Assembly (NCBI GenBank): GCA_965243825.1
Contig: CBDEVT010000001.1
Location: 2,542,001 to 2,606,000 of the forward strand
DNA: 64,000 nucleotides
Direction of reading: 5' to 3'
Source of the DNA: JAJCYX01 sp965243825
Lineage (GTDB): Bacteria; Chloroflexota; Dehalococcoidia; Lucifugimonadales; Lucifugimonadaceae
A model generated the notes under the pieces. It did no database searches and was not told where the DNA came from. It saw only the letters and a program-made list of their open reading frames with translations. This document shows, piece by piece, positions 37,004 through 46,900 of this stretch. Position 1 is the stretch's first letter; each line of letters opens with the position of its first letter. A program made the translations under genes and the position numbers.

Positions 37004-37333
37004 TTAACTGCATAGCCTGAAGCCCGGGATTGGCCGAATTCCGTCTGTGACATTCGTTTTTTTTTGCGTCACAGCGATGCCGCCCGTGTCTCGCAGTTCC
37101 TCAGGCGTGTGAAATACAACATACCCGTTCGGATCAAACAGAGCAGATGGGAATTTGTACAACGGCTGGAACCAGGTTCTGTCTCTATGGAAGTACGACT
37201 GAATCACCTTCAGCCCGAGTTCTCGCGCTTTTACTGCGCTCCTACATGATTTGGACTCCCCGCTAAGGCGTCTCGATTTTGTCGACTCGTCGATCGCCGG
37301 AGTTTGTTCTGTCGCGGAATCGACTCCAGCCAC
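37004..37333 (-). CDS. Hypothetical protein, 109 aa
   Basis: The frame starts at GTG. The middle part reads like a folded domain (residues about 40-95: YFHRDRTWFQPLYKF, FDPNGYVVFHTPEELRD, GIRPIPGF), with the aromatic and Gly/Pro spacing of small alpha/beta DNA-modification or HNH-associated modules, but I cannot assign a family. The N-terminal 35 residues look unstructured. It may be a truncated gene at the island edge: it lies just inside the tRNA scar, where remnants are common. Confidence 0.4.
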   Translation of the reverse strand: MAGVDSATEQTPAIDESTKSRRLSGESKSCRSAVKARELGLKVIQSYFHRDRTWFQPLYKFPSALFDPNGYVVFHTPEELRDTGGIAVTQKKTNVTDGIRPIPGFRLCS

Positions 37334-37575
37334 TCTCCTCAGGACACTGTTTGGTGCGTCCTAAAATGGGGTGGCGTACTCCGGGAGCCAACAATAAACG
37401 TCTTCATCTACTCGAACGACTGGCGACATCAAGCTACCCTCCGGTGTTTGCTCATGATCAGCGCTGATCGATACTTACAGTGGCGATGTCCTGAGTCGTT
37501 CGAAGAGCTGGTGGCCTTTGTGCTACGATCCAGCCGCCGGCCGGCCGATTATTGTGATCCAACAGATAATTATTT

Positions 37576-38112
37576 ATGAATGAAACTGTGCAAGAAGACA
37601 GGCGATTCAACAAACCAAGTTTAATCGCTCTAACCGTCTATCACCTGGTCATAGCTATTGCACTGGGTTATTTGTTGTTGGAGATTTGGCCACCCGATGC
37701 AGACGCAGGCAATCAGTCGATAACGCTATTTGGCGAAGCAGTCACCTTCGACGCTACGGCTGATTTGAGACTGATCTCAATCGTTCTAGTCGTGGGTGCC
37801 TTGGGGAGCTACATTCAGGCAGCAACCTCTTTCGCAACCTACGCTGGAAACCAAAAGGCGTACACCAGTTGGACCTGGTGGTACATACTTCGACCCTTCA
37901 TCGGCGCTGCACTTGCGGTCATTTTCTATTTCGTGATTCGAGGAGGGCTGTTGTCCGCGGGTGCCGGGGCGTCCGATTTGAACGTGTTCGGCGTTTCCGC
38001 TGTGGCAGGCTTGGTCGGTATGTTTTCTAGACAGGCCACGGACAAACTCGCTGAAGTATTTGAGAATCTATTCAGCCTCTCGAATAAAGATCAGCGCAAA
38101 GACAAACTTTGA
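37576..38112 (+). CDS. Three-helix membrane protein, island partner gene
   Basis: A 178-aa protein with three hydrophobic segments (about residues 17-37, 66-90 and 106-128, with a further weak one near 140-155). Its cytoplasmic tail carries GMFSRQATDKLAEVFENLF, a segment I have seen as a conserved end in uncharacterised membrane proteins. No enzymatic motif. It is followed 16 bp later by the NDT/TIR-like gene, so the two form an operon. A membrane protein next to a nucleotide-processing enzyme is a common layout of abortive-infection systems, where it acts as anchor or pore; that role is inference. Confidence 0.7.
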   Translation: MNETVQEDRRFNKPSLIALTVYHLVIAIALGYLLLEIWPPDADAGNQSITLFGEAVTFDATADLRLISIVLVVGALGSYIQAATSFATYAGNQKAYTSWTWWYILRPFIGAALAVIFYFVIRGGLLSAGAGASDLNVFGVSAVAGLVGMFSRQATDKLAEVFENLFSLSNKDQRKDKL

Positions 38113-38128
38113 TCGGCAGTTTCAGCTC

Positions 38129-38635
38129 TTGAAAATTCCTGTTTTCGTTTCGATTCCAACCAAGCTAAGTCCCACGCAGGTAGCGGCGAAAGAACTCGTC
38201 TTCGAGGAGCTTGACGCCCTTGGGATGGAGCCTCGTTCGCTTGGCACCACGGATTTTCCCGCTGACCTTCCACTGAGAGAAGTAACTGTCATTGCCCGGC
38301 AGTGCTCGGGCGCAGTCATACTTGGCTTCAAACAGATCGCCGCCACTACCGGTCGGATCAAAGAGGGAACAGCGCAGGAGAAAGTGATTGAGAAACCAAT
38401 CTACTTCCCAAGCGCGTGGAACAACCTAGAAGCAGGAGTACTGTTCGCATTAAAAAGACCACTTCTCGTGTTCCGAGAAGAAGGAATCGAGGGCGGGGTT
38501 TTCGACAACGGCGTGACCGACGTTTTCATCCATCAGATGCCCCAACCGCCTCTGGAACCGCCGAACCGATCCGCCTTACGAGAGGTTTTTCTGAACTGGC
38601 AGCGCAGGGTACGAAATCTCTACTACGGAGACTAG
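38129..38635 (+). CDS. Nucleoside deoxyribosyltransferase/TIR-like Rossmann-type protein
   Basis: A protein of about 168 aa with an N-terminal strand VFVSIPTKL, a middle strand CSGAVILGFKQ, and AWNNLEAGVLFALKRPLLVFRE. The last segment has the Glu-x-Gly-x3-Ala-Leu-x-Arg-Pro pattern of the nucleoside 2-deoxyribosyltransferase/TIR-like superfamily, where the Glu attacks the N-glycosidic bond of nucleosides or NAD. No HTH or membrane segment. The TTG at 38129 is chosen because homology-like sequence starts immediately after it and it clears the upstream stop by 16 bp; an ATG at 38060 would overlap that gene by 52 bp. Predicted effector: NAD or nucleotide hydrolase. Family assignment is tentative. 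Confidence 0.55.
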   Translation: MKIPVFVSIPTKLSPTQVAAKELVFEELDALGMEPRSLGTTDFPADLPLREVTVIARQCSGAVILGFKQIAATTGRIKEGTAQEKVIEKPIYFPSAWNNLEAGVLFALKRPLLVFREEGIEGGVFDNGVTDVFIHQMPQPPLEPPNRSALREVFLNWQRRVRNLYYGD

Positions 38636-38747
38636 ACGTAGCCGATTCCAAACTTGCCGCGGCGGCGCAGGCGTTCTTGATCTTCAAATTTCGATTTGAC
38701 CAGACGTATTTGGCTGCAGATCCTACGAAGCTTGACTGACATCCAGG

Positions 38748-39626
38748 CTACAAATCTTGATGCCTCGCTGGGAGATAGACTTCGTCGCTGAGTTCCTGTG
38801 ATTGTTCAGCGAACCACTCATCTTCAAACGCAGACCGTGCTGCTGCTAGTAGAGCAGCATGACCCGGCGGTACCGAATTCTCGACGTGTGTCAGTAGCCA
38901 TTCCTTTATCGTCGATTCAGACCAGGCCAACGGCTCGAGCCTCTGGTACTCCCATGCATCCGTTGCCTTGCGAGACAGCAGGTCTTCAGACGTCGGCATT
39001 ACCTCACCGCGGATTAGCAACTCCGGCTTGTGTAGTTCTTTGTTGAATGCAATTCCGACCAGAGTGAGTTCTCCACTGATCTCTCCTGCAGAGACGTCCA
39101 GTTCCTCGTGCAGTTCAGCCAGAAAACCATCGCGGATAGATTGAGGCGGATGCAGATGGCCTGCAGGGGTGACATGCCAGATGTCAGGGTATTCGCCGGT
39201 CCGCGACGTACGAAGATGCATCATCACGAATCCATCAGACGTAACCATCACCCCGGACACCGCTATTGGATCGGCCATCAGCGTTTGATTGTGTTCGAAG
39301 ACCCAGTCAGGCTTTGCCACATTCGTTCCCTGGTACTCCTTGTAACTCGTACGTCCCAGGTTGACTTGCATTCGCTCAGGGGATAAGTGGATTCCGGTAA
39401 GCCGATAGAGCGGCAGATTCTTGTAGCGGCGACCTGCAGCTACAAGCGCGTCCCAGTTGTCTTCTATGCTTTGCCGCTGTGATTTCGAGTACGAAACTGT
39501 CCAGTCATCGTCATACGCAAAAGTGACTTCAGACAGCCTTACACTCCCGCACCACAGCAATGAGTATCGGCGTGAAACAGATTCTGTGAAATCCGAATCA
39601 GGCGTCGGATTTGTCTTCATCGTCAT
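38748..39626 (-). CDS. Degenerate Nudix-domain protein, partner of the SIR2 gene
   Basis: A protein of 292 aa starting at the ATG at 39626, inside the 3' end of the SIR2 gene (29-nt overlap, GGGAG upstream), so translation is coupled. The C-terminal half has a Nudix-like fold: VTPAGHLHPPQSIRDGFLAELHEELDV. The box ends in AELHEEL where active enzymes have REL.EE, so the Arg is replaced by Ala and the early Glu is missing; the Glu-Glu metal pair remains. It could be a weak hydrolase or a binding module for an NAD-derived nucleotide. The N-terminal 110 residues match nothing I know. Confidence 0.6.
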   Translation of the reverse strand: MTMKTNPTPDSDFTESVSRRYSLLWCGSVRLSEVTFAYDDDWTVSYSKSQRQSIEDNWDALVAAGRRYKNLPLYRLTGIHLSPERMQVNLGRTSYKEYQGTNVAKPDWVFEHNQTLMADPIAVSGVMVTSDGFVMMHLRTSRTGEYPDIWHVTPAGHLHPPQSIRDGFLAELHEELDVSAGEISGELTLVGIAFNKELHKPELLIRGEVMPTSEDLLSRKATDAWEYQRLEPLAWSESTIKEWLLTHVENSVPPGHAALLAAARSAFEDEWFAEQSQELSDEVYLPARHQDL

Positions 39627-42060
39627 TGAACTCCCGCCATGATCCCTTTCCTGCGGCATCTGTGTGCCAGTATTCGAAGTCGATAACTCTATATGAGGGT
39701 TCCCATCGCTGGTCAGTCTCAGCTTCACCACCGGTTCCCGGTCGGTACACCGTTTTAGCTGACTTGTAAGTAGTAGGATCACCACTCGAGAAGTCAACTT
39801 CGACTGCCTGTTTTGCCCGAACCAGAAGACAGGATGTCCGGAGGGTATGTCCGTTGGTTGTAGGCACGTGGGTATAGGGTATCGGCTTGCTGTTTTCCAG
39901 GTTGGATAGAATCTTCCTCATAGCAAGCGATGCAGCCATCGTACCGGTGTTTCCGAGCCCTCCCAAGAACACCAGCCAGCGCGGTTCAATATCTTCATCA
40001 ATTGCAAACGGATTCGGCGTGACCATCAGAAATCCGGTGTGGCCCATCGCTGAGCCATAGTCTTCACGTTGCTGAAGATCATGCTGTGTGATGTTCCAAG
40101 CATTGATCCAGACTCGGTCTTCTGACTCTGATTCTCCTTCAACATCCGAGGCAAGGTCATGCCACAGCCGGTCTGAGTCTGCTCTGTATCTGCCCGCGAA
40201 GTGCTTGTTCCAGAAACGAATTGGCAGGCGATAAAGGGCATCGCTTTCCGAGGCCCGGTCCGCCAGCTGTTGCTCCAGCAACATGGCCGCTTCTATCACC
40301 CATCTATTGGAGTCCGGACCTCCGATCAAGATCACGTTGTTCTTCGCCAGAGATTCCCGGCTCACGGTGAGTTCGTTCTCTACGAACGAGTCGACGAGTT
40401 CGGCTTCGTCTGTGTCTGGGAATTGATCCCTTGCAAAGGTGTAGTTCAGACTTTTTAGTCCTTCACCAATATTGTGGACATAAGTGTAATCACGCGTGTG
40501 AGCAAGATATGGCACAGGTGCAGGAGAACCAAATGCCGCACTTGCAGGGAACGTGGATCCAACAACCGCTGACGAATCTTCGAGTTTTGAACGATGAATC
40601 GGTGAGTAGAAGTAATCCCGCATTCGCACGAGGGAGTTCGTTTCGGATTCTTTCGTCCACTCCCGTCTCCCCGGAATCTCCTTCGTGTTCGAGGCCACCA
40701 CCACTTTTACGGGTTGGGAATCCTTGCCCGTCAGGTCTGCGAGGACACCGTAGCCGCTTTCTGGGAAAGCAAAATCGGCCACTTCTTTGTTCCACATGTA
40801 GATAGGCACGTAACGTTCGTTCCAATCTATGACCCGCGGATCCGATAGCGGGCGCAATGGATTCCCATCTTCCAGGGACCAATCGTTTTGGGAGGGTTTT
40901 TCAAGTGTTCGAAGCAAGTCCAGCATCGGTTTTTCCTGGTCATGCGATTTTTTACTCGCACCGCTGCTGGACAAAATGGCATCTTGGTAGTTAGATGGCC
41001 GACTAACCACAGACTCGACATCATTCGGAACACTGAGTCCCTTCGCTATCTCGGACCAAAATTCATCTGCCCCGTTACCGGGTAACGGGATGAAATTAGT
41101 AGCCGAGCCCCATTTGGCCAGTACTTGTTGTTGCGCACTGGTCGCCTCTTTGACATCCACCATAAACATCTCTTGATCGGAACCAGGTCTTGGATGGCCG
41201 AGGGCCGGGATGATGTCGTCGGCGCCACAACTCCAGCCGATTGCAATGACACCGTCAATTTTGTAGTCCGGGTTGATCAACAGATCCCTGGTCAAGGTGA
41301 CTCGGAAAGATCTCTCTTCGACGACATCTGCTATGGATGCTTTAATCGAGGAAACATCCGAGATGGTGCCATGCGGCTTGAGCAGCAGTGGGGTTCTTCG
41401 CCCGTCGTATTCCCAGCGTTTCAGCGCCTCGTACCAGACTTGAACATCGTCCTGCCATGTCCAAAGGAACTGCTTGTGTTCCCTGTCCAACGCGTCCTCA
41501 AGGATCTCATCGAAATTGAGATTTACTACGGCAGGAAATGAGAGCTTGCCCTGCTCCTGGTGATCTAGCATACGGGCAAGAAGTTGAGGACCAGCAGCCG
41601 GTTGCTGCCAGGGCAGGGCAAGTGCCGATTTCAGAATCTCCAGCGCCGCCTTATTACCGGAATGATCGATGACGTACATTGTGTACTCGAAGCTGGCGGC
41701 GAGATTACGGTAGTATGCTTCTGAACCCTCAGTCTCCGTTAAGCGTGAGGCGTGGTAGTCCTCTAATCGTTTTTTTCTTGCATCCGCTACCTTTTCCCCA
41801 AACTCCGCACGCCATTTGGTCCATAGCTCATTCAAATTGTCTGGTTCGACAATTTTTGCGAATTCGTTGCTAATTGCTCTAGCTCGAGCTAGTTCGCACG
41901 ATTCATGTCGATAGATCGAATCTACAACGCCTTTCGCTACACCCGGTGCGAGAGGAATCCACGAAGAGAACGAGGCGCCGGCTCCGAGTAGTACGCAATA
42001 ACTTTTGCCCTGTTTGATGTTCTCGACAAGCCTTGTAATCACCGCTTCGCTGTTGCTCAT
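39598..42060 (-). CDS. SIR2-domain protein with unknown C-terminal domain (predicted NADase)
   Basis: An 820-residue protein. The SIR2-like N-terminal domain (about 15-330) has LLGAGASFSSW (residues 24-34), NLNFDE with catalytic-type Asn182 and Asp184, KPHG with His230, and AIGWSCGADD (273-282), the pattern of anti-phage SIR2 NADases rather than deacetylases; a zinc-binding Cys quartet is not visible. A ~230-residue middle region follows, then a C-terminal domain (about 560-790) with VILIGGPDSNRW and RWLVFLGGLGNTGTMAAS, Gly-rich turns suggesting ligand binding. It overlaps the Nudix gene downstream. Predicted role: NAD depletion upon phage sensing, with the C-terminal part as sensor. Inference from family. 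Confidence 0.75.
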   Translation of the reverse strand: MSNSEAVITRLVENIKQGKSYCVLLGAGASFSSWIPLAPGVAKGVVDSIYRHESCELARARAISNEFAKIVEPDNLNELWTKWRAEFGEKVADARKKRLEDYHASRLTETEGSEAYYRNLAASFEYTMYVIDHSGNKAALEILKSALALPWQQPAAGPQLLARMLDHQEQGKLSFPAVVNLNFDEILEDALDREHKQFLWTWQDDVQVWYEALKRWEYDGRRTPLLLKPHGTISDVSSIKASIADVVEERSFRVTLTRDLLINPDYKIDGVIAIGWSCGADDIIPALGHPRPGSDQEMFMVDVKEATSAQQQVLAKWGSATNFIPLPGNGADEFWSEIAKGLSVPNDVESVVSRPSNYQDAILSSSGASKKSHDQEKPMLDLLRTLEKPSQNDWSLEDGNPLRPLSDPRVIDWNERYVPIYMWNKEVADFAFPESGYGVLADLTGKDSQPVKVVVASNTKEIPGRREWTKESETNSLVRMRDYFYSPIHRSKLEDSSAVVGSTFPASAAFGSPAPVPYLAHTRDYTYVHNIGEGLKSLNYTFARDQFPDTDEAELVDSFVENELTVSRESLAKNNVILIGGPDSNRWVIEAAMLLEQQLADRASESDALYRLPIRFWNKHFAGRYRADSDRLWHDLASDVEGESESEDRVWINAWNITQHDLQQREDYGSAMGHTGFLMVTPNPFAIDEDIEPRWLVFLGGLGNTGTMAASLAMRKILSNLENSKPIPYTHVPTTNGHTLRTSCLLVRAKQAVEVDFSSGDPTTYKSAKTVYRPGTGGEAETDQRWEPSYRVIDFEYWHTDAAGKGSWREFNDDEDKSDA

Positions 42061-42412
42061 TGGATTCCCCGCTCTCCATTAATCTGGTTGCCGGATTGTA
42101 ACGGGGATCGATGCATCACAAAACGGTGGCAGAATCCTTGGGTTCGTTTTCGGTGCTTGTCGTTTCCAAGATTCTCGTATAGCTCGTATGGATAAATGAT
42201 GTGCGTGTCTGAAATGACCAGTTATGAATAGTCGCGAGTATTACAATCGGTCAAACCAGGCGAATGCTTACGGTCTGTCGAAGGGGATTCTGGGTGACCA
42301 GAGGATACGATGCCTTCTGGTCACCCATAGGTGACAGTCAATCTTTATGCCCAAGCGATAAGAATGTCGGAGAAATTCAACGATTAACCTCAGTTGAAAA
42401 TCAGGCTGCAAC
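42061..42412. other. Intergenic region with a 12-bp perfect inverted repeat
   Basis: About 350 bp without a credible ORF, between the RiPP-type dehydrogenase and the SIR2 gene. It should contain the SIR2 promoter. At 42291-42327 TGGGTGACCAGA is repeated inverted around a 13-nt loop (with one bulged base just inside the stem). No T-run follows in either direction, so it is not a standard terminator; it could be a protein-binding or palindromic-element site. Confidence 0.5.
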
Positions 42413-43495
42413 CTAATCACCTACGGGGTAGCCAGCAACTGCCGTATACAAAGCAATCTCAGAAACTCCATCTAATCCGAGGAACTGCTCGATGGCCTGA
42501 TCGTCTGTCGCTGCCGTCGTAAATGGGGCCAGTCCAAGTGCCGTACTCACGAGATGGAATGTCTGGCCCAGATGACCCGCGTCCAGCAGCAAGACTCTAT
42601 ACGCATGAGACTGGCGATACTTCCACATACTTCGATCGACAACGGCGGTCATGAAGCACACGGCTGCAGCGTCACGCACCCAGGCCTGTCCTCCGCACAG
42701 ATCCACAAGCTGTTTCTCACTGAAATTCTTGCCTAGCAATTCGAGTGCGTTGTGCTCAACTGAATAGTGATAAACCCCAGGGTCCACCCCTTCTACACGC
42801 ATGACAACCGGGTAAACCTCGATCGGATGACGGGCGCCACCTGAAGGTGTCGTTTTGAGAACAAACTCCCCGATGTTTGGGTCATCGACAGAGCTCGTTT
42901 TGCCCCAGGTCGACGCCACCAGTTGTGAGAACGTCTCGAAGGGAATGTGAGAACGATCGAAATTCCGCACCGTCCGGCGTGCCGAGAGCGCGGACCAGAA
43001 ATCCACAGGGGCAGTTTGATCGTTCGTCAGGTCGATGCGGTCATTTTCGTAAGTTTTGTAGCAGGGTGGAGGTGGCTCTTTCTGAGCCAGCTCGACTAAC
43101 TTACGAGACTCTTCAGCTGGTTCGTGTGTGAAGCGTGTATTTCGGGTGGAGTAGTGGAAGTGCCTGGCGTCAACATCCCATTTCCACGTGCTTTCGATGC
43201 GATCTTCGACCAACGATTGGTCCGAGTCCCGAATCGTCAACATTGTCGAGTCAATTAACAGGCTGATCAGTGACTCTGCATTTGGAACACCCTGCAGCCG
43301 CTCAAGGATCTGAGAAACAGGCCGAAATTCGGTCAATTCACCCATGAATTTCAGCGCCAGTGGATCCAGGGTGACCTTTCGGTTCGTGTAGTAATTCTGG
43401 AGAACTAACTCACCGGATTCCCAGTAGGCCACCAGGGTACTAGACGTTCTCGCCTGGAGGGTAGGATCGGACAGATCAATTTGATCAGACCTCAC
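42413..43495 (-). CDS. SagB/ThcOx-type nitroreductase-family dehydrogenase
   Basis: A 360-residue flavoprotein of the SagB/ThcOx type. The N-terminal ~110 residues form the accessory domain; the FMN nitroreductase core (about 165-355) has SARRTVRNF, TPSGGARHPIEVYPV, GVYHYSVEHNALELL, HAYRVLLLDAGHLGQTFHL and GYPVG. Relatives oxidise azolines to azoles in ribosomal peptides (RiPPs). It starts at GTG overlapping the stop of the small upstream gene (GTGA), which encodes a candidate precursor peptide. No YcaO cyclodehydratase or McbC-associated E1-like protein is encoded nearby, so it may act with a remote enzyme or perform another peptide oxidation. Confidence 0.82.
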   Translation of the reverse strand: MRSDQIDLSDPTLQARTSSTLVAYWESGELVLQNYYTNRKVTLDPLALKFMGELTEFRPVSQILERLQGVPNAESLISLLIDSTMLTIRDSDQSLVEDRIESTWKWDVDARHFHYSTRNTRFTHEPAEESRKLVELAQKEPPPPCYKTYENDRIDLTNDQTAPVDFWSALSARRTVRNFDRSHIPFETFSQLVASTWGKTSSVDDPNIGEFVLKTTPSGGARHPIEVYPVVMRVEGVDPGVYHYSVEHNALELLGKNFSEKQLVDLCGGQAWVRDAAAVCFMTAVVDRSMWKYRQSHAYRVLLLDAGHLGQTFHLVSTALGLAPFTTAATDDQAIEQFLGLDGVSEIALYTAVAGYPVGD

Positions 43496-43728
43496 GCGCA
43501 GCAGATGTCTCCGGTGTAGCGGTAACCGGCGACCTTGAGCTCGGATATTGGTCGCTCCTCAACGAAGAAGGTGATCTCTGCAGGCATCTTAGGGTCACGA
43601 TCGTTCCATCGCTCGAGAATCGCCGACATCTGCTCTTCAGTCAGCTTGATTTCTATTCGATTGCCCTCCGCATGTCGCTTGACTGCTCGGGAAGCCTCAT
43701 CTGGTCCAATTTTGCTTTCGTCAACCAT
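43492..43728 (-). CDS. Candidate RiPP precursor peptide
   Basis: A 78-residue ORF starting at the ATG at 43728, with GAGAGGA 8 nt upstream; a longer in-frame start at 43788 has no such signal. The N-terminal part is charged and helical (leader-like). The end reads ISELKVAG then YRYTGDICCA, where Val-Ala-Gly resembles the glycine-type leader-cleavage site of nitrile-hydratase-like or double-glycine leaders and the last 10 residues, with two adjacent Cys, would be the core. It overlaps the dehydrogenase start by 4 bp. Function as a precursor is inferred from size, ending and context. Confidence 0.6.
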   Translation of the reverse strand: MVDESKIGPDEASRAVKRHAEGNRIEIKLTEEQMSAILERWNDRDPKMPAEITFFVEERPISELKVAGYRYTGDICCA

Positions 43729-43960
43729 CGAAAGGTCCTCTCTTTCAGGTTTGTGCCCATTTTCGCCCGGATTCACATTTCCGTCCATGACTCTAGATTT
43801 TTCCGTCTTGTGACCCGCAATTCGAGAGCACCCCGAAACGAGGACTGAACTCGACTGAGCGGCATTGATTCCTCCGTCATTCAGCGGTTGGATTCATATA
43901 AATGTCCGCATTTCACAACACAGGTTCATTTGAGAACAAGTATTAAGGGGTACTTTCTGT

Positions 43961-46900
43961 TCACGGACACCGTTTTGCCTGTACCTCTGGACTAACCGAT
44001 GGTTCAACCAACCAGTCTGGTAATTCAGGGTGTAAAGCCGTTAATTGGACAATGCCACATAAAGGCTGAAGTCGCAGGGACGCCGAGCTGCTTTCTCCGG
44101 GAGGGATGGAAACCTGTATCGGGAATAGGAGAGAGTGGTTGATGGTGGCGTTGACCGCTGTGAGCTCAAAAGTGTGAGGTTGGCCTGTGGACGAAACCCT
44201 CTGCACCACGAACCTGCCGCCTGTCATTATTCCAACGACTACGTTGAACTCGGTATCGTTGATTTGCCAGCGGACGGGCTCCTCATCACACCACCACCAC
44301 CGCCACAATCCGCGACATAGATCTATTTCATTCCAGAATTGTGAGAATTCGTATTGTGGCCCAACGACTTCAACTGCCTCCGTGGCGGACTCGATTGCAG
44401 TATCGCCTTCAACCGCACGTGCCTCGATTGTGATTTCGCCTGCCGAACCGAGCGTAGCATGCGCCACGAAATGAAAGTCGATCGTTCCGGCAGGAACAAA
44501 AATCTCGACTATCGAATCGGCCGGTCCCGTTTCATTAGCGGAGAGCTTCAGGGCGTCCGGGCTCAGGCTGGTGATTGATACCGTGACCCCGGAATGATCA
44601 CGTCTGTTCAACTTTCCGTACTGTGTTTCCATCAACCCACTGCCAACCGGGTAAGTCGTCAGATAGATTCTGGGCATACTTATCCGGATATCGAGATGAG
44701 TGCCTACGAATCCTGGTGCGCTTGCTGAGATCCGAACCTGTCCGCTGGCCTCGGGGATAAGCTCAAATTCGGCCTCCAATTCCCCTCCCTCGAAACGGTG
44801 TTGCGCGATACGGGAACTGTCGCCATCTGTCTTTAGCTTCGCAACAGACTGGAGGCCGCTGACCACATTTAGCAATGGCGAATTCTCGGTGCGAGCAATG
44901 GGCTGACGAAAGACCGCACCTGAGCTGGCTTCGACGAACCAGAGCACACTGAACGGAACGGTTTGGTCAGGCAGGTGAAGCGTTTCTTCAAGTCCATGGA
45001 TCTTTAGCGAAGGTCGGACAAGAGGAATTCTTAACAGGGAGGCTTTGAATCCAGGCGCGGAGAGAGCAACGTCCTCCGATGTGCTAGCACCGTTCAGTGT
45101 CAACGAATGAACCTCAACGACAACCGATGATTCACCGGCCGGGATTGCAATGGTCAACGCAGTTGCTGGCAATTGAGAAGCACCTGGTTCCCTGAATCCG
45201 AGTCCTCTGTCAACGCTGTTCAGGCTGAGTGAGATCGGCTCGGGCTGGGGAGAGGACAGTGTTACTTGAAGCTCTGTTTGTAGTCCTGAACCGAGTATGG
45301 GCTCCGAGATGCTTCCAGTGATGATTCCAAGTGCGCTAAACAGCGACGTATCAGGAATATATCCACTTGCAGAGGCGCGGATCGCGGTCGATCCCAGATC
45401 CTGAGAAACTACACCAAAACCTGCAACGGATTCGCCCTCTGGCACCGTTACATCGAGAGCAGGACCCATAAGGCCGCCGACCTTGATCAGGGCGAATCGA
45501 GGCGATTCGCTGGCTATTTGAACCTTGACTGGTTGGGAGTCAACCGGCTGAATTTCGAATTCACCGGACGGCTGAATCGCCCCTGTCGACACGATTGAGT
45601 TTAACCCGCCATCGGAGATCTTGAGCTTTAGCCCTGGTGTCACCACATCAACGGTGACTCTTTTTGCGTCGAAACCTCGTGCGTCAAAATCGAAAACTGC
45701 AGGCGTAGCTGTTTCGTCAATTCCGATTACGTTTAATGGGCGATCCTGAGAGGGACTCAGAGTCAGCCTGTCAGTCACCTGATCTCCGGCGGCCTGGTCG
45801 AGAAGCTCAACTGAGCCAGGAGAAGAACTGGACACGCGGAATTGAACAGAAGTGTCCGGTCCCCGCATCCCGATCGAAAACATCGAACGCAACCCGGAGC
45901 CCAGTGCGAAATGGTCCCGGGTAGAGATCACCTCGGCATCTTCGTACAGAACCTCGTGCAACTCGGAAATCTCTGAGCTGTTCCCGTCAGATGTCGTCAA
46001 CTGGACGGAAATCATCAGGCCGGGCTCGATGCTTGGCTCAAGATCAATCGAGAATTCATGTTCTCCGGCTTCGGGGGTGGCAACTACCGTGCTTCCGATA
46101 AACCCGATTACATTGTGACGCGGGCTTTCGTCATGAGAGCCAGTCGAATACACATCGACCCTAACGGACTTGGTTTCGTTCGATTCCGTAGTGAACGTCC
46201 CCTGAACAAGGTCCAGGGTCACCGAATCGATCTCCGGGTGATTCTGCAGTTGGTTAGGCCCGGAGTCGAGATCCCCATGGTCATTTGGAGTACGGCCATC
46301 GCGTCCAAGATCGACGTTCAGGCCTTCATTCCATGCGAAGTAGTTCCGTTCGACTGTATGTTCCAGAGACCCGGACCCCGTGACCGCGACGGTTGCGGTT
46401 CCGCCGTTGAATGCAAATGTATTCAGGGTTACGACCGAACCCCTTCCACCTTCTAATGAGATCGCACCAGTCTGGTTCCCGTAGTTGTTCAAGCAGTCGG
46501 GAGAAAGACAATCGTCATCAATGTATGTCGCCCCTATCTGGTTATGCTGAACCAGGGTGTCGATGCTGGAATTGCCAGACTGCCGGACGGCAACCCCTTC
46601 ATGTCCACCGATCCTGTTTTCCAGCACCGATGTGTCAGAGCTGTTGTCGATCGAGATCCCATCACCAGGATTAGGTAAGGACTGCTGAGTGTCGATCAGG
46701 ATGCCGATGTCGTTGCCAGTAACAGAGGTATCATCACTGTCGCTGACAAGAATGTTTGTGGAGCCATGCCCGATCACCGTGTTTCCACCGGTGGATTGAC
46801 CGATGGTAGTACCCGAGGAGTCCGATACTCGGATTCCTACAGCTCCGTTCGAGGCCACCTCACCACCTGTGTCGTCAACGCCGATGAAATTGCTGTTCAG

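Noticed and set aside
38060..38128. ATG start at 38060 for the NDT/TIR-like gene
   Set aside because: It would overlap the upstream gene by 52 bp and add residues with no fold signal; TTG at 38129 is preferred.
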